In this document: piece by piece, positions 46,174 to 57,884 of the stretch | Position numbering within the stretch: position 1 is the stretch's first letter | How the letters are laid out: the number at the start of each line of letters is the position of its first letter | Source: Metabacillus bambusae | Lineage (GTDB): Bacteria > Bacillota > Bacilli > Bacillales > Bacillaceae | Assembly: GCF_017497975.1 (NCBI RefSeq) | Contig: NZ_JAGDEL010000028.1 | Coordinates: 1-64,000, forward strand | Direction: 5' to 3' | Length of the DNA: 64,000 nt | Translations under genes and position numbers: made by a program | The notes under the pieces: model-generated | The model's database searches: none | Seen by the model: the letters and a program-made list of their open reading frames with translations, nothing else | What the model was told of the DNA's origin: nothing

Positions 46174-47046
46174 CTATTTAGGTATCTTTATCGTAAACTG
46201 AATGTATTCTTCAAACTCTTCTTCTTCTGTATTTAACTTAACGCCACTATCAGCAACCATTGTTAACGATTGGCGAATTGTATTCATTGCAATTCTTGTA
46301 TCTCTACTAAATGCTTTACGTTTTGGTTTCGGCTTAACATTATTTTTTTCAAGGAGCTTAACTACGCGATCCTCTGTTTGTTTAACATTTAGTTGCCTCT
46401 CGATTATCTCTGTTAACAATTTTGTTTGCAACTCAGGATCCTTTAATGGAATAAGAGCACGTGCATGGCGCTCAGTTATTACCTTTTGCAATAAAGCATC
46501 CTGTACGTCTTGGGGAAGTTTTAGTAAGCGTAGCTTATTCGCTATTGTAGATTGGCCTTTACCAAGTCGCTGAGCTAAAGCTTCTTGTGTGAGATTATGC
46601 AATTCAAGCAGTTTAGCATAGGCAACTGCTTCTTCTATTGAAGATAACTCTTCCCTTTGGAGATTCTCAATCAATGCAACACTTGCTGTTTCTGTATCAT
46701 TAAATTCCTTTACAATCGCAGGAATATCATCCCAACCGAGGGTTTGTACAGCTCGAAAGCGTCTCTCACCAGCAATGATCTCAAATTTCCCATCTATTTC
46801 TCGAACGACTATTGGCTGAATAATCCCATGTGTACGAATAGTTAACGCTAATTCCTCTATCTTTTCATTAGAAAAAACGGTACGTGGCTGGAAGCGATTA
46901 GGAACAATATCCTGTATTAGGATTTTCTTAACCTCTTCCCTATGTTGTTGTTCTTCCTCTATTATTTCATCTTTTATTTCATCAACTACAACTTGTTCTG
47001 CTTCTTTTTCTCCCAAACCGAAAAAGCGAGAAAATGGATGCTTCAT
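46174..47046 (-). CDS. noc: Nucleoid occlusion protein Noc
   Basis: A 290-residue ParB paralogue that binds NBS sites and prevents division over the nucleoid. It begins [15 protein letters not shown], the N-terminal amphipathic membrane-targeting sequence typical of Noc. It has [23 protein letters not shown] and the [24 protein letters not shown]. It is close to parB in sequence, but the N-terminus and its place next to rsmG identify Noc. Confidence 0.95.
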   Translation of the reverse strand: MKHPFSRFFGLGEKEAEQVVVDEIKDEIIEEEQQHREEVKKILIQDIVPNRFQPRTVFSNEKIEELALTIRTHGIIQPIVVREIDGKFEIIAGERRFRAVQTLGWDDIPAIVKEFNDTETASVALIENLQREELSSIEEAVAYAKLLELHNLTQEALAQRLGKGQSTIANKLRLLKLPQDVQDALLQKVITERHARALIPLKDPELQTKLLTEIIERQLNVKQTEDRVVKLLEKNNVKPKPKRKAFSRDTRIAMNTIRQSLTMVADSGVKLNTEEEEFEEYIQFTIKIPK

Positions 47047-47134
47047 GAGCCTACACCACCTTTAAAAACTACCAATTTTAATATTCTCTTTTTCTTTCAT
47101 TATTTCCTGCAAAATACTTAAAAGTTCCAGTAAA

Positions 47135-47150
47135 TGTTTCATGTGAAACA
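47135..47150. promoter_or_regulatory. parS-like site between noc and rsmG
   Basis: TGTTTCATGTGAAACA, one mismatch from parS, inside a longer inverted repeat (47129-47156) that touches the rsmG stop codon. Confidence 0.75.
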
Positions 47151-47151
47151 T

Positions 47152-47868
47152 TTACTCTATAGGAAGCTTATTTGGTGTTCCAGGTTTTCTAGGATATTTT
47201 TTAGGCGTCCCTTTTATTTTTTCAATAACTAAGATTGTACGTTCACTATTTTCTATAGGTAGTTCAAATGAGTGAATTTCTTGAACTTTCCCACCTAAAA
47301 CTTTAAGTGCCTTTTCACCAGCCTCTAGTTCATCCTTTGCTGCTGCAGCTTTCATGGCAATAAAGAAACCATCCTTTTTAACCAACGGTATACACAATTC
47401 ACTTAGTACAGATAGCCTAGCAACAGCTCTAGCAGTTACAATATCAAATGACTCTCTATGCTCTTTATTTTGACCAAAAGTTTCAGCTCGGTCATGAAAT
47501 AGTTGAACATCTTTTAAACCTAATTCTTGTGCTAAGTGAAATAAGAAATTAATTCTTTTTTGTAGTGAGTCTACAATAGATACACGTAAATGTGGAAAGC
47601 AAATGTTAATTGGTATACTTGGAAAACCCGCACCCGCTCCGACATCACAAATAGAAAGTGGTTTTGAAAAATCAAAATAAAAAGCAGCCGATATCGAATC
47701 ATAGAAGTGTTTTAGGTACACTTCCTTTTTTTCTGTGATCGACGTTAAGTTCATTTTTTCGTTCCATTCTACTAGCAAATTGAAATATAAATCAAATTGA
47801 TCCATTTGCTGCGGAGAAAGGACAATTCCTTTCTCCGCTAAACTTGACTGAAATAATTCTGTATCCAT
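47152..47868 (-). CDS. rsmG: 16S rRNA G527 N7-methyltransferase RsmG
   Basis: A 238-residue SAM-dependent enzyme: [20 protein letters not shown], the SAM loop [13 protein letters not shown] and [12 protein letters not shown] 47868 (MDTELFQ) follows AAAGG at 8 nt. Located between noc and mnmG in the standard order. Confidence 0.96.
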   Translation of the reverse strand: MDTELFQSSLAEKGIVLSPQQMDQFDLYFNLLVEWNEKMNLTSITEKKEVYLKHFYDSISAAFYFDFSKPLSICDVGAGAGFPSIPINICFPHLRVSIVDSLQKRINFLFHLAQELGLKDVQLFHDRAETFGQNKEHRESFDIVTARAVARLSVLSELCIPLVKKDGFFIAMKAAAAKDELEAGEKALKVLGGKVQEIHSFELPIENSERTILVIEKIKGTPKKYPRKPGTPNKLPIE

Positions 47869-47885
47869 AATCAAAACCTTTCTAT

Positions 47886-49775
47886 TTATTGATTAGAAAC
47901 TCGTGCAATTCGACCTTGCTCTAGGTATACCAACAGAATTGATACATCTGCTGGGTTAACCCCTGCTATACGTGATGCCTGTGCAACAGATAATGGTGTT
48001 ACTTCTTTTAGTTTTTGTCTTGCTTCCGTTGCTAAACCGTTAATTGCATCATAATCAATATTTTCCGGGATTTTTTTGTTCTCCATCTTTTTTAGCTTTT
48101 CAACTTGTTGTAAAGATTTTTCGATATAGCCTTCATACTTTATTTGGATCTCTACCTGTTCTGCAACATCTGCATCGATCTCTACTTCTGATGGAACAAG
48201 CTGGTTTATATGTTCATACGTCATCTCTGGTCGTTTTAGTAAATCAGAAGCTCTAATTCCATCCTTTAATTCACTTCCACCAACTGAAAGAATTAATTGT
48301 TGAGTTTCCTGATTTGGTTTAATAATTACTGAATTCAATCGAAGTTTTTCTTGCTCAATCGCATGTTTTTTATTTGTGAATTTTTCAAAGCGCTCTTTAG
48401 ATATTAATCCAATCTTTTTACCAACGTCAGTTAGACGTAAATCAGCATTATCATGACGAAGCAACAAGCGATATTCTGCTCTTGACGTTAATAGACGATA
48501 AGGCTCATTTGTCCCTTTCGTTACTAAATCATCAATTAGAACCCCAATATAAGCGTCAGATCTGCCTAATATTACTTCTTCTTTACCTAACGCTTTTTGA
48601 GCAGCATTAATCCCTGCCATCAATCCTTGGCCTGCAGCTTCTTCATATCCTGATGTACCATTAATTTGTCCTGCTGTAAATAATGATGAAATATTTTTTG
48701 TTTCTAAAGTCGGCCAAAGCTGTGTTGGAACGATTGCATCATATTCAATTGCATAGCCAGCTCTCATCATTTGAACTTTTTCAAGACCAGGTATTGTTTT
48801 TAATATTTGTTGTTGTACATCCTCTGGCAAGCTTGTTGAAAGACCTTGAACATAAACCTCTTGAGTATTTCTTCCTTCAGGCTCTAAAAATATTTGGTGA
48901 CGAGGTTTATCATTGAACCGGACTACTTTATCTTCAATAGATGGACAATAACGCGGACCGGTTCCTTTAATCATCCCTGAATACATAGGTGACCGATGCA
49001 AATTATTATCAATTATTTGATGTGTTTCTGTACTCGTATACGTTAACCAGCATGGAAGCTGATCTGTAATGTATTTTGTCGTTTCATAAGAAAAAGCACG
49101 CGGAACTTCATCACCTGGTTGAATTTCTGTTTTACTGTAATCAATTGAATGACTATTAACACGCGGTGGTGTTCCTGTTTTAAATCTTACTAGATCAAAG
49201 CCTAGCTCTTGCAAGTGTTCAGATAACTTGATGGAAGGCTGCTGATTATTTGGGCCACTTGAATATTTAAGCTCTCCTAAAATGATTTCTCCTCTTAAGA
49301 AAGTACCTGTCGTTAAAACTATTGCTTTCGCAGAATACTCTGCACCCGTTTGTGTAACAATCCCCTTACATATTCCGTCCTCAACAACTAAACGATCAAC
49401 CATTCCTTGAAGTAACGTTAGATTTTTTTCATTTTCCAACGTTTTCTTCATCTCGTGCTGATAAGCAAATTTATCTGCTTGTGCACGTAGGGCTCTTACT
49501 GCTGGACCCTTTCCTGTGTTTAACATTCTCATTTGAATATGTGTTTTATCTATATTTTTACCCATTTCGCCGCCTAAGGCGTCTATTTCCCGAACGACAA
49601 TCCCTTTTGCAGGTCCACCGACGGATGGGTTACATGGCATAAATGCCACCATGTCTAAATTTATTGTGATTACAAGTGTTTTTGCTCCCATTCTTGCAGA
49701 AGCAAGCGCAGATTCACAACCAGCATGACCTGCACCAACGACAATCACATCATAATCCCCGGCATGATAAGACAT
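47886..49775 (-). CDS. mnmG: tRNA uridine-5-carboxymethylaminomethyl modification enzyme MnmG (GidA)
   Basis: A 629-residue FAD protein that with MnmE makes cmnm5U34 in tRNAs. The FAD motif [21 protein letters not shown] opens it, [20 protein letters not shown] and [13 protein letters not shown] follow, and the C-terminal helical domain ends with [19 protein letters not shown]. Upstream is mnmE, separated by a repeat-filled gap. Confidence 0.97.
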   Translation of the reverse strand: MSYHAGDYDVIVVGAGHAGCESALASARMGAKTLVITINLDMVAFMPCNPSVGGPAKGIVVREIDALGGEMGKNIDKTHIQMRMLNTGKGPAVRALRAQADKFAYQHEMKKTLENEKNLTLLQGMVDRLVVEDGICKGIVTQTGAEYSAKAIVLTTGTFLRGEIILGELKYSSGPNNQQPSIKLSEHLQELGFDLVRFKTGTPPRVNSHSIDYSKTEIQPGDEVPRAFSYETTKYITDQLPCWLTYTSTETHQIIDNNLHRSPMYSGMIKGTGPRYCPSIEDKVVRFNDKPRHQIFLEPEGRNTQEVYVQGLSTSLPEDVQQQILKTIPGLEKVQMMRAGYAIEYDAIVPTQLWPTLETKNISSLFTAGQINGTSGYEEAAGQGLMAGINAAQKALGKEEVILGRSDAYIGVLIDDLVTKGTNEPYRLLTSRAEYRLLLRHDNADLRLTDVGKKIGLISKERFEKFTNKKHAIEQEKLRLNSVIIKPNQETQQLILSVGGSELKDGIRASDLLKRPEMTYEHINQLVPSEVEIDADVAEQVEIQIKYEGYIEKSLQQVEKLKKMENKKIPENIDYDAINGLATEARQKLKEVTPLSVAQASRIAGVNPADVSILLVYLEQGRIARVSNQ

Positions 49776-49834
49776 TTAATAACCTCCTTTTTAAAATAAA
49801 TATTTATCTATTTAATACTTAGTGTCAGTATTTA

Positions 49835-50018
49835 GCTACAACGCTAAACGTACGCTTCCGCTTTTATTTTATTTTGTCTAGCTACAGCACCCAACGACTT
49901 ATGGACTTCGCTCTCCTTATACGCTAAGTCAACATCGAATCGCTTTCGCTCTTCGTGTTTCCTTTATCTCATTGGGAGCGCTCCAGTCCATTCGTCGCTA
50001 AGCAGGTGCTTCCGTTTT
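49835..50018 (-). repeat. Dispersed repeat family C
   Basis: GTCTAGCTACAGCACCCAAC to AAGCAGGTGCTTCCG, with internal CGCTCTTCGTGTTTCCTT that is inverted in the 45351 repeat. It separates mnmE and mnmG, which are usually close together. Confidence 0.65.
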
Positions 50019-50019
50019 T

Positions 50020-51405
50020 CTACTTCCCTAAACAAAATTGCGAAAATAGCTGATCAATTAGGCTTTCGTGAACAGAATCTCCAATTATTTCACCAAGCTG
50101 CTCCCAGCAACGTGTTAAATCTATTTGAACAATATCAATAGGAATGCCTTCTTCAATTCCTATTAATGCTTCGTTAATAGATGTTTGTGCAGATGTTAAT
50201 AATGCGATATGGCGTGAATTTGATACATATGTTAAATCATTGCTTTGTAGATTGCCTTGAAAAAATAGTGAACCTATCGCTTCCTCTAATTCATCTATTC
50301 CCTTTTCCTCTAGTAATGAGGTTGTAACAACAGGTCTTCCAGAGGCTAGATCTTTTACTTGCTCTAGATCTATGCTTTGTTCAAGATCAGTTTTATTAAC
50401 AATAACGATAATATCCATCCCTTTTACTGCTTCAAATAGTTGAACATCTTCATGGGAAAGCTCCTCATGATAATTTAATACAAGAAGGATTAGATCTGCT
50501 TCCTTTAATACCTTTCTTGATCGTTCTACACCAATTCGTTCAACAATATCCTCAGTCTCGCGAATACCTGCTGTATCTACTAACCGAAGCGGAACTCCTC
50601 TAACGTTCACATATTCTTCTATTACATCTCTAGTTGTTCCAGGGATATCTGTTACAATAGCCTTATTTTCATGAACAAGGCTATTAAGTAAGGATGATTT
50701 TCCAACATTCGGTCGACCGATAATAACCGTTGATAAACCTTCTCTTAAAATTTTCCCTTGCCCAGATGTCTGCAAAAGTTTATTAATTTCACTTTGGACA
50801 TAAGTTGCTTTTTCAACCAGCATTTTATGTGTCATTTCTTCTACATCATCATACTCAGGATAATCAATATTAACCTCAACATGTGCTAATGTTTCTAAAA
50901 TCTCTTGTCTTAGCTTTTGAACAAGCTTTGAAAGCCTACCTTCCATTTGTCCTAAGGCAACATTCATCGCTCGATCTGTTTTTGCACGAATTAAATCCAT
51001 TACTGCCTCTGCTTGAGATAAATCAATACGTCCATTTAAAAATGCCCGCTTTGTAAACTCTCCAGGTTCTGCTAGTCTTGCACCATTTTTAACAACCAAT
51101 TGCAAAACCCGGTTTACAGTCACTAACCCACCATGACAGTTTATTTCAATAACATCTTCTCTAGTAAACGTCTTTGGTCCCTTCATCAAAGAAACCATAA
51201 CTTCCTCAACAACATCACCTGTCGTCGGATCTATCATATGACCGTAATGGATCGTATGGGAGTCTACCTCTGTTAGCCTCTTATTTGAAGGAGCTTTGAA
51301 TAGCTTGTCTGCAATGTCAATTGCTTCATCTCCACTTAATCTTACAATTGCTATTGCTCCTTCACCTAAGGGCGTAGATATCGCTGCGATTGTATCTAAC
51401 TCCAT
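50020..51405 (-). CDS. mnmE: tRNA modification GTPase MnmE (TrmE)
   Basis: A 461-residue GTPase partner of MnmG. N-terminal folate-binding domain ([20 protein letters not shown]), central G domain with [22 protein letters not shown] and NKTD, and the C-terminal Cys motif FCLGK. ATG 51405 follows GAGGTGATC; an in-frame codon four triplets earlier overlaps that site. Confidence 0.97.
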   Translation of the reverse strand: MELDTIAAISTPLGEGAIAIVRLSGDEAIDIADKLFKAPSNKRLTEVDSHTIHYGHMIDPTTGDVVEEVMVSLMKGPKTFTREDVIEINCHGGLVTVNRVLQLVVKNGARLAEPGEFTKRAFLNGRIDLSQAEAVMDLIRAKTDRAMNVALGQMEGRLSKLVQKLRQEILETLAHVEVNIDYPEYDDVEEMTHKMLVEKATYVQSEINKLLQTSGQGKILREGLSTVIIGRPNVGKSSLLNSLVHENKAIVTDIPGTTRDVIEEYVNVRGVPLRLVDTAGIRETEDIVERIGVERSRKVLKEADLILLVLNYHEELSHEDVQLFEAVKGMDIIVIVNKTDLEQSIDLEQVKDLASGRPVVTTSLLEEKGIDELEEAIGSLFFQGNLQSNDLTYVSNSRHIALLTSAQTSINEALIGIEEGIPIDIVQIDLTRCWEQLGEIIGDSVHESLIDQLFSQFCLGK

Positions 51406-52024
51406 TTTTACGATCACCTCTCTTATTTCAATTATCTATATGAATACTTTCCTTTTTCCTCATAAGCTTTGACCAAAATTTTAAGATAGCATATTTCACT
51501 TTGATAAGAAAGCAAAATCACCTTATTGTTATCCACAATTCATTCTAATCTAAACATTCCTTTCTTTATTTTAACTTATCCACATGTTAATAACAATATT
51601 TGCTCTTAATAGTAAATTCCACTTTGTTGAGTTATTAACATAAAGCGAAATTTGCCTTTAAAATTGAGATGAAAATTCTCCTATTCGGTATAAACTTATC
51701 AATAATCAACATTTTTCGACATAATCCTGGATCCAAAATGGAGCACTTAGCCGAATTAAAAAATTGCAAAGATTTCTATAGAAAAAAAAAGGCTCTTTTC
51801 TAAGAGATTGTTGCTTTTAAAACGAAAACTGTTGAAGGTTGATTGGAACGGATTGCGAGACTCCTCCGGGAGCAGCGGGACAGGTGGGACCCCGCAGGCG
51901 TTTACGTCGAGGAGGCTCACCGCCCGCCCCGCGGAAAGCGAGCATCTCTCGCTGCAATCAACCACACGCATTTCATGGTAAATAGCAACAAAGTGTACGA
52001 AAACAGCCCAAAAAAAGACCAACT
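51406..52024. other. Intergenic region upstream of mnmE with repeat family B
   Basis: The left 370 bp are AT-rich with scattered TTATCCACA-like words (near 51530) and no gene. The right part is a family B repeat, and the jag terminator begins at its edge. Confidence 0.5.
51786..52010 (+). repeat. Dispersed repeat family B, copy 2
   Basis: AAAAGGCTCTTTTCTAAGAG through GCCCGCCCCGCGGAAAGCGA to GAAAACAGCC, nearly identical to the 27061 copy and in the same orientation on the plus strand. Confidence 0.8.
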
Positions 52025-52043
52025 CTATTTAGAGTCAGTCTTT
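52014..52043 (-). terminator. Terminator of the yidC-jag operon
   Basis: On the minus strand AAAGACTGACTCT pairs with AGAGTTGGTCTTT and is followed by T residues. It overlaps the jag stop codon. Confidence 0.78.
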
Positions 52044-52660
52044 GCTTTTAGAGAAATAACCAAATGGCGATTTGGTTCCTCTCCAACAGAATATGTTTTT
52101 AATTCTTTAAATTCAGATAATGCAGCATGAATAATTTTCCGTTCATAAGAAGGCATTGGTTCTAACGAAACATTCTTTGATGTACGAATAACTTGCCGAG
52201 CTAATCGAGCTGCTAATTGGTTAAGGGTATCTTTTCTTCTTTCTCGGTAATTCTCAGCATCAATGACAATTTGCAAATAATAATTAGAATAACGATTTGC
52301 AACTAATTGTGTTAAATACTGAAGGGAATTTAATGTTTGTCCTCTTTTTCCGATTAAAACAGCCATTTTGTCACCTGATAGTTGAAAAGTGACAACTTTA
52401 CCTGCCCGTTTTATCTTAATTTCAGCATCAATTCCCATTTTCTTCGTTACATTAGAAAGAAATAGATGAGCTTCCTTTACAGGATCATTAATAATCTTAA
52501 CTTTAACACTAGCAGACCTTTTTCCAAAAATGCCGAAAATGCCCTTTTTACCTTCATCTAAAACTGTAATTTCTACTTCTTCTCTTGTTGCTTCTAATTG
52601 CTTTAATGCTACTTCTACTGCTTCATTGACGGTAAGTCCATTAGCAGTTATCTCTTTCAC
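52025..52660 (-). CDS. jag: RNA-binding protein Jag (KhpB)
   Basis: A 211-residue protein: N-terminal Jag_N domain ([20 protein letters not shown]), KH domain ([18 protein letters not shown]) and C-terminal R3H domain ([16 protein letters not shown]). It binds RNA with KhpA and influences wall growth and, in Bacillus, sporulation. GTG 52660 overlaps the yidC stop (GTGA). Confidence 0.94.
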   Translation of the reverse strand: MKEITANGLTVNEAVEVALKQLEATREEVEITVLDEGKKGIFGIFGKRSASVKVKIINDPVKEAHLFLSNVTKKMGIDAEIKIKRAGKVVTFQLSGDKMAVLIGKRGQTLNSLQYLTQLVANRYSNYYLQIVIDAENYRERRKDTLNQLAARLARQVIRTSKNVSLEPMPSYERKIIHAALSEFKELKTYSVGEEPNRHLVISLKAKTDSK

Positions 52661-53424
52661 TTCTTATTTCCTCCATCTTTTGCTGCTTTTAGTTCAGGCC
52701 CTTTTACAAAATAAGTTTGTACAATCATAAATAGGTTACCAACTACCCAATACAACGAAAGTGCTGCCGGGAAACTAATCGCAAAAACAATAATCATAAT
52801 CGGCATAATATAAAGCATCATTGCCATTTGTGGATTTTGATTTGCTGTTCCCGCCATCATCATCTTTTGTTGGATGAATGTTGTTGCACCTGCAACAAGT
52901 GGAAGGATAAAGAATGGATCTCTCTCACCTAAATCAAACCAAAGGAATGTATGTTCAGCTATTGCTTCTGTTCTCATAATTGCATGGTAAAAACCGATCA
53001 AGATAGGCATTTGAACAACTAATGGGAAACAACCAGCAAGTGGATTAACACCATGCTTTTGAAATAAAGCCATTGTCTCCTGCTGTAGCTTTTGTTGTGT
53101 TTGTTGATCCTTTGAACTATATTTCTCTTTCAACTTTTGCATTTCAGGCTGGATTGCTTGCATTGCTTTAGAGCTCTTTGTTTGTTTAATCATTAACGGT
53201 AAAATTGCTAAACGAATAATGATTGTTACTAAGACAATTGCTATTCCATAATTATCACCAGTTATTTCAGCAAAATATGTAATTAATTGAGATAAAGGAT
53301 ATACGATATACGAATTCCAAAATCCTTCACTTTCAGATGTAATCGGAACATTTACCTCTGTACATCCAGTTAACAGGGTTAAAACACTTACTAACCCCAA
53401 TATTAAAAGTACGCGCCTTTTCAA
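52657..53424 (-). CDS. yidC: Membrane protein insertase YidC1 (SpoIIIJ)
   Basis: A 255-residue lipoprotein insertase. It has a signal peptide with lipobox LLTGC, five membrane segments, the hydrophilic-groove Arg region ([20 protein letters not shown]) and the coiled loop before [13 protein letters not shown]. The start is the TTG at 53424 ([10 protein letters not shown]) after AGGAGG; upstream reading is unsupported. Its position between rnpA and jag identifies the SpoIIIJ-type paralogue. Confidence 0.95.
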   Translation of the reverse strand: MKRRVLLILGLVSVLTLLTGCTEVNVPITSESEGFWNSYIVYPLSQLITYFAEITGDNYGIAIVLVTIIIRLAILPLMIKQTKSSKAMQAIQPEMQKLKEKYSSKDQQTQQKLQQETMALFQKHGVNPLAGCFPLVVQMPILIGFYHAIMRTEAIAEHTFLWFDLGERDPFFILPLVAGATTFIQQKMMMAGTANQNPQMAMMLYIMPIMIIVFAISFPAALSLYWVVGNLFMIVQTYFVKGPELKAAKDGGNKK

Positions 53425-53574
53425 ACCTTTTTTCCTCCTAACCAATAGATAGATACAATTCATACGTTAAAGAAAAGAAAAAGTTTCACATAATTTATAT
53501 CTTATCATTTTTATAATGATTTTTCTTTTATATAAAAAAGTTTTCACTAAGATCATTTCTACAAATTTCTACAC

Positions 53575-53919
53575 TCATTTAGTCTGATAGCTTTTTGCTT
53601 TTCTGAACAAGTGGTTTAAACTACTTTTCACTTCATGGTAACCCATGTCTGCAGCAGGTTTTCTTGCAATAATAATATACTCTCTACCACTTGCAATACG
53701 GTGCTTCTCTTCTAAAAAAAATTGTCGAATTAAGCGCTTTACTCGATTTCTCGTCACTGCATTTCCAATTTTTTTACTAACAGATAATCCAATTCGAAAT
53801 TCTTGTTCTTCCGATCTTTGTAATATATAAATAACAAATTGTCTGTTTGCTATCGATTTCCCCTGCTTAAACACAGTTTGAAAATCTTTATTCTTTTTAA
53901 TTCTATATTTCCTTCTCAT
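53575..53919 (-). CDS. rnpA: Ribonuclease P protein component
   Basis: A 114-residue basic protein that assists the RNase P RNA in tRNA 5' maturation. It has [20 protein letters not shown] and the signature [17 protein letters not shown] (RNR motif). GGAGTGAAAC precedes the ATG. Confidence 0.96.
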   Translation of the reverse strand: MRRKYRIKKNKDFQTVFKQGKSIANRQFVIYILQRSEEQEFRIGLSVSKKIGNAVTRNRVKRLIRQFFLEEKHRIASGREYIIIARKPAADMGYHEVKSSLNHLFRKAKSYQTK

Positions 53920-54182
53920 TTTGTTTCACTCCGGTATGTTCTGCTCCCACTTTCCCACTAGCAGAATTCTCACCATCATTATGTCTGAAATAAAAACGAT
54001 TTAAACAAACTTTTAGATATTGTTCATCTTTCAAGTAAAATCGTTCCTTCTCTTTCATTTCCACTAAAAGATGTGGTGGTTTTTTATTTGTTAAGAAAAG
54101 ATCAAGCGCCTTGTTCAAAAATCAGGCAAATAAGACGCTCAAACTAAGCTTAAAAACTTAAACTTTCTTATCTGCAAAAAAA

Positions 54183-54203
54183 GACCACTGATTTTTCAGT
54201 GGC
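54183..54203 (-). terminator. Terminator between rpmH and rnpA
   Basis: CCACTGA and TCAGTGG form the stem, with a T-tract on the minus strand directly after the rpmH stop. It may limit rnpA read-through. Just beyond it (54100-54140) is a short family A repeat scrap (CAAGCGCCTTGTTCA). Confidence 0.7.
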
Positions 54204-54338
54204 CTATGCTGATAATACTTTTCTTCCTCTGCGACGACGGCGAGCAAGAACTTTACGTCCATTAGCTGTGCTCATACGGCTACGGAAACCATGAACTTTA
54301 CTACGTTTACGTTTATTTGGTTGATAAGTACGTTTCAT
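54204..54338 (-). CDS. rpmH: 50S ribosomal protein L34
   Basis: A 44-residue protein: [20 protein letters not shown] to [12 protein letters not shown] 54338 follows GGAGGTGTC. It is the conserved left neighbour of the origin and transcribed away from it. Confidence 0.98.
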   Translation of the reverse strand: MKRTYQPNKRKRSKVHGFRSRMSTANGRKVLARRRRRGRKVLSA

Positions 54339-54978
54339 ATATGACACCTCCCTGAGGAATAACAGTTAAAGACAGTCTTACTAATTATAGTGAGTGAATG
54401 TATGAATTGTCAACCACTCATTCTTATTGTCTCTTTTCTAAAAGATTGTTGCTTTTAAAACAAAAACTATTTCTTGATTGGAACGGTTACGTGAACCTGC
54501 AGTGGAAATCAACAACCGAGTTTAACAAAGAAATTAAATCCTTTGTATAGTTTCAATGATCTGTGGATAACAATTCGACACGTTTCTGCAGTATCCACAT
54601 ATGTTATCGACAAGTTTTTCACAACTTAGCCTATTGTGGACAATTTCCTTCAACAAATGATTAGTTATGTGGATAAGTTTGTAAAAACCGTTGCATCTCT
54701 AGCTTTATTCTGATATTATATTTGTGTTTTCACTCTTAATAACTAATATCCAAATTTACGTTATCCACAATCTGTGGATAACATGTGAATAGTTTATAAA
54801 CACCCTGTGTAAATTGTTGTCCACATTACTTGGGTTTTGTCGAAAAGACGTTTTTTTACTATATTATATATTTATGCACATTTTTTACGTTTGTATGTTT
54901 ATACATGAATATTCGCACCTTGTACAAAGGTTATACAAACAGCAATGGTGCTTAGGTAAAGGAGGGACAAACCATTAC
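54339..54978. other. oriC, upstream (incAB-type) DnaA-box region
   Basis: Several DnaA boxes lie between rpmH and dnaA: TGTGGATAA at 54562-54570, 54668-54676 and 54773-54781, TTATCCACA at 54761-54769, and looser ones near 54592, 54635 and 54817. The pair at 54761-54781 is head to head. A degenerate repeat B scrap lies at about 54425-54520. The dnaA promoter is also here; an AT-rich TATATT stretch follows TTGTCG near 54837. Confidence 0.88.
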
Positions 54979-56331
54979 ATGGAGAACATTTCCGAACTTT
55001 GGAGTAAAGCTCTTGGAGAGATAGAAAAGAAAATAAGTAAGCCTAGCTATGAAACATGGCTTAAGTCAACAAAGGCACATACTATTAAAGGTGACACCCT
55101 AACCATTACGGCTCCAAATGAGTTTGCAAGAGATTGGTTGGAATCCAGGTACCTACATTTAATTGCTGATACCATCTACCAACTAACGGGTGAAGAGTTC
55201 CTTATAAAATTTATTATTCCCCAAAATCAAAGGGATGATGAATTTGTGCCGAATTCTCCAATTAAACAAATAAATAACAATAACGATGAACAAAATGAAA
55301 TACCACAAAGTATGCTTAATCCTAAGTATACGTTTGATACATTTGTTATTGGATCAGGTAACAGATTTGCTCACGCTGCATCATTAGCAGTAGCTGAGGC
55401 ACCTGCAAAAGCATATAATCCTTTGTTTATTTATGGAGGAGTTGGATTAGGTAAAACTCACTTAATGCATGCCATTGGACATTATGTAATGAATCATAAT
55501 CCTTCTGCAAAAATCGTTTACCTATCCTCTGAAAAATTTACAAATGAATTCATAAACTCGATCCGTGACAATAAAGCGGTTGACTTTAGGAATAAATATA
55601 GAAGTGTTGATGTTCTTTTAATTGATGATATTCAATTCCTTGCTGGAAAAGAATCAACACAAGAAGAATTTTTCCATACATTCAATACTTTGCATGAGGA
55701 AAGCAAACAAATTATCATTTCCAGTGACCGTCCACCAAAGGAAATACCTACTCTCGAGGACAGACTTCGGTCACGGTTTGAGTGGGGCTTAATTACTGAC
55801 ATTACCCCTCCAGATTTAGAAACAAGAATTGCTATTTTAAGAAAAAAAGCAAAAGCTGAAGGACTAGATATACCAAATGAAGTCATGCTTTATATTGCAA
55901 ATCAAATTGATTCAAACATTCGAGAATTAGAAGGAGCTCTTATTCGAGTTGTTGCTTATTCATCTTTGATTAATAAAGATATCAATGCGGATTTAGCTGC
56001 GGAGGCATTAAAAGATATTATTCCAAATTCTAAGCCGAAAATGATTTCAATTAGTGATATTCAACGAATAGTTGGTCAAGAATTCCAGGTGAAATTAGAG
56101 GATTTCAAAGCTAAAAAGCGGACAAAATCCGTAGCTTTCCCACGTCAGATTGCTATGTATTTATCGAGGGAATTAACAGATTCATCTCTTCCTAAAATCG
56201 GAGAAGAATTTGGTGGTCGAGATCATACTACAGTGATCCATGCTCATGAAAAAATTTCTAAAATGCTTCAGAGTGATGAACAGCTACAAAGACAATTAAA
56301 AGATATAACAGGATTAATTAAAGGCTCCTAA
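54979..56331 (+). CDS. dnaA: Chromosomal replication initiator DnaA
   Basis: A 450-residue initiator. Domain I starts [20 protein letters not shown], a short Asn-rich linker lies at about 85-110, the AAA+ domain has Walker [14 protein letters not shown] and [12 protein letters not shown], and domain IV ends with the DnaA-box-reading [18 protein letters not shown] 54979 follows AAAGGAGGG; the open frame extends 55 codons upstream through DnaA boxes and is not coding. Confidence 0.98.
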   Translation: MENISELWSKALGEIEKKISKPSYETWLKSTKAHTIKGDTLTITAPNEFARDWLESRYLHLIADTIYQLTGEEFLIKFIIPQNQRDDEFVPNSPIKQINNNNDEQNEIPQSMLNPKYTFDTFVIGSGNRFAHAASLAVAEAPAKAYNPLFIYGGVGLGKTHLMHAIGHYVMNHNPSAKIVYLSSEKFTNEFINSIRDNKAVDFRNKYRSVDVLLIDDIQFLAGKESTQEEFFHTFNTLHEESKQIIISSDRPPKEIPTLEDRLRSRFEWGLITDITPPDLETRIAILRKKAKAEGLDIPNEVMLYIANQIDSNIRELEGALIRVVAYSSLINKDINADLAAEALKDIIPNSKPKMISISDIQRIVGQEFQVKLEDFKAKKRTKSVAFPRQIAMYLSRELTDSSLPKIGEEFGGRDHTTVIHAHEKISKMLQSDEQLQRQLKDITGLIKGS

Positions 56332-56379
56332 AAAGAATAAATGAACCTGAATAGTGTGAATAACTAATGCAGATATATA

Positions 56380-56496
56380 CACAGTCTGTCCACATGTGGA
56401 TAGGCTGTGTTTCCTTTCGTTTATACTAGTTATCCACATTTCCACAGGCCCTACTAGTACTTCTACTATATTTTTAAAAAATAAATATATAACCTA
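56380..56496. other. oriC, downstream (incC-type) boxes and unwinding element
   Basis: DnaA boxes: CTGTCCACA (56386-56394), TGTGGATAG (56395-56403), TTATCCACA (56430-56438). Then CTACTAGTACTTCTACTAT (56451-56469), a DnaA-trio-like run, and an AT-rich stretch to about 56496 where strands should open. Confidence 0.85.
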
Positions 56497-56522
56497 ATTT
56501 TAAAAAAAGGAGGAATTCTTCC

Positions 56523-57659
56523 ATGAAATTCATTATTCAACGTGATCAATTAGTTCAAAGTGTTCAAGACGTAATGAAGGCCGTATCATCAAGAACAACA
56601 ATTCCTATTTTGACGGGTATAAAAATTGTTGCTAATTCAGAGGGAGTTACTTTAACAGGTAGTGACTCTGATATCTCAATAGAATCTTTTATTCCTGTTG
56701 AGGAAGATGGGAATGAAATTGTAGAAATCCAACAAAGTGGTAGTGTTGTTTTACAAGCTAGATTCTTTAGTGAAATTGTTAAGAAGTTACCAATGGATAT
56801 TGTCGAAATTGAAGTAGGTAACCAGCACTCAACAATGATTCGGTCAGGAAAAGCAGAATTTAGCTTAAACGGATTAGATGCTGAAGAATATCCTCATTTA
56901 CCACAAATTGAAGAAGAAAATATGTTCAAGATACCTACTGATTTGTTAAAGGCGATGATACGTCAAACAGTATTTGCTGTATCAACATCAGAAACTAGAC
57001 CGATTTTAACAGGTGTTAATTGGAAATTGGAAAACAGTGAGCTAATATGCATCGCAACAGATAGTCATCGTTTAGCTTTAAGAAAAGCGGCAATCAATAC
57101 AGAAAGTCAAAGTTTATATAATGTTGTTATTCCAGGAAAAAGCTTAAGCGAACTGAGTAAAATCTTAGATGACACAAGTGATTTAGTTGAAATTGTTATT
57201 ACAGAAAATCAAGTTTTATTTAAAGCAAAGAATCTATTATTTTTCTCACGTTTACTAGACGGAAATTATCCTGACACTTCACGCTTAATCCCTTCAGAAA
57301 GTAAAACAAATATGACAATTAATTCGAAGGAATTTTTACAAGCAATTGATCGTGCATCATTACTAGCCAAAGAAGCTAGAAATAATGTTGTTAAGCTTTC
57401 TACAATTACAGATGGAATGATTGAAATATCATCTAACTCACCAGAAATCGGTAAGGTTAGTGAGGAAATTCAATCATCAGAAATTCAAGGTGAGGAATTA
57501 AAGATTTCCTTCAGTGCTAAATATGTTATGGATGCATTAAAAGCTCTTGAAGGAACTGAAATTATTATCAATTTTACAGGAGCAATGAGACCTTTTGTTA
57601 TACGAACAACACAGGATGATTCTATGCTGCAACTTATCTTACCTGTAAGAACGTATTAA
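56523..57659 (+). CDS. dnaN: DNA polymerase III sliding clamp (beta)
   Basis: A 378-residue clamp with three similar domains: MKFIIQRDQLVQSVQDVMKA at the start, GRxxE-type LNGLDAEEYPHLPQ, and the end FVIRTTQDDSMLQLILPVRTY. AAAAAGGAGGAATT precedes the ATG. Confidence 0.98.
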   Translation: MKFIIQRDQLVQSVQDVMKAVSSRTTIPILTGIKIVANSEGVTLTGSDSDISIESFIPVEEDGNEIVEIQQSGSVVLQARFFSEIVKKLPMDIVEIEVGNQHSTMIRSGKAEFSLNGLDAEEYPHLPQIEEENMFKIPTDLLKAMIRQTVFAVSTSETRPILTGVNWKLENSELICIATDSHRLALRKAAINTESQSLYNVVIPGKSLSELSKILDDTSDLVEIVITENQVLFKAKNLLFFSRLLDGNYPDTSRLIPSESKTNMTINSKEFLQAIDRASLLAKEARNNVVKLSTITDGMIEISSNSPEIGKVSEEIQSSEIQGEELKISFSAKYVMDALKALEGTEIIINFTGAMRPFVIRTTQDDSMLQLILPVRTY

Positions 57660-57681
57660 TCTTATAAAAAAATATGGATTT

Positions 57682-57708
57682 AAGAGGACTGACTTATGTC
57701 AGCCTCTT
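57682..57708 (+). terminator. Terminator after dnaN
   Basis: AAGAGGACTGAC and GTCAGCCTCTT pair with one bulge and are followed by TT. Confidence 0.72.
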
Positions 57709-57884
57709 TTCTGTTTTAGAAGGCAGGAAAGTTGTATGGGTATTCAGAACTGCACTATTAAAAATGTATAATATTTTGTACGTGTGGAATGGACATAGAG
57801 TTCAAAGTACTAGGAGAGTTGTATTTTTAGTTAAGTTTTTAGTAAAATATAAAGTTAGAGACTACTGAAGAAAGGTGGTTCACT

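Noticed and set aside
53903-54118. 71-residue minus-strand frame between rnpA and rpmH
   Set aside because: It overlaps the rnpA start, begins in a dispersed-repeat scrap and has no recognisable family or convincing ribosome binding site.
54814-54978. Longer DnaA reading frame upstream of 54979
   Set aside because: It runs through DnaA boxes, lacks a ribosome binding site, and the usual DnaA start MENISELW is at 54979.
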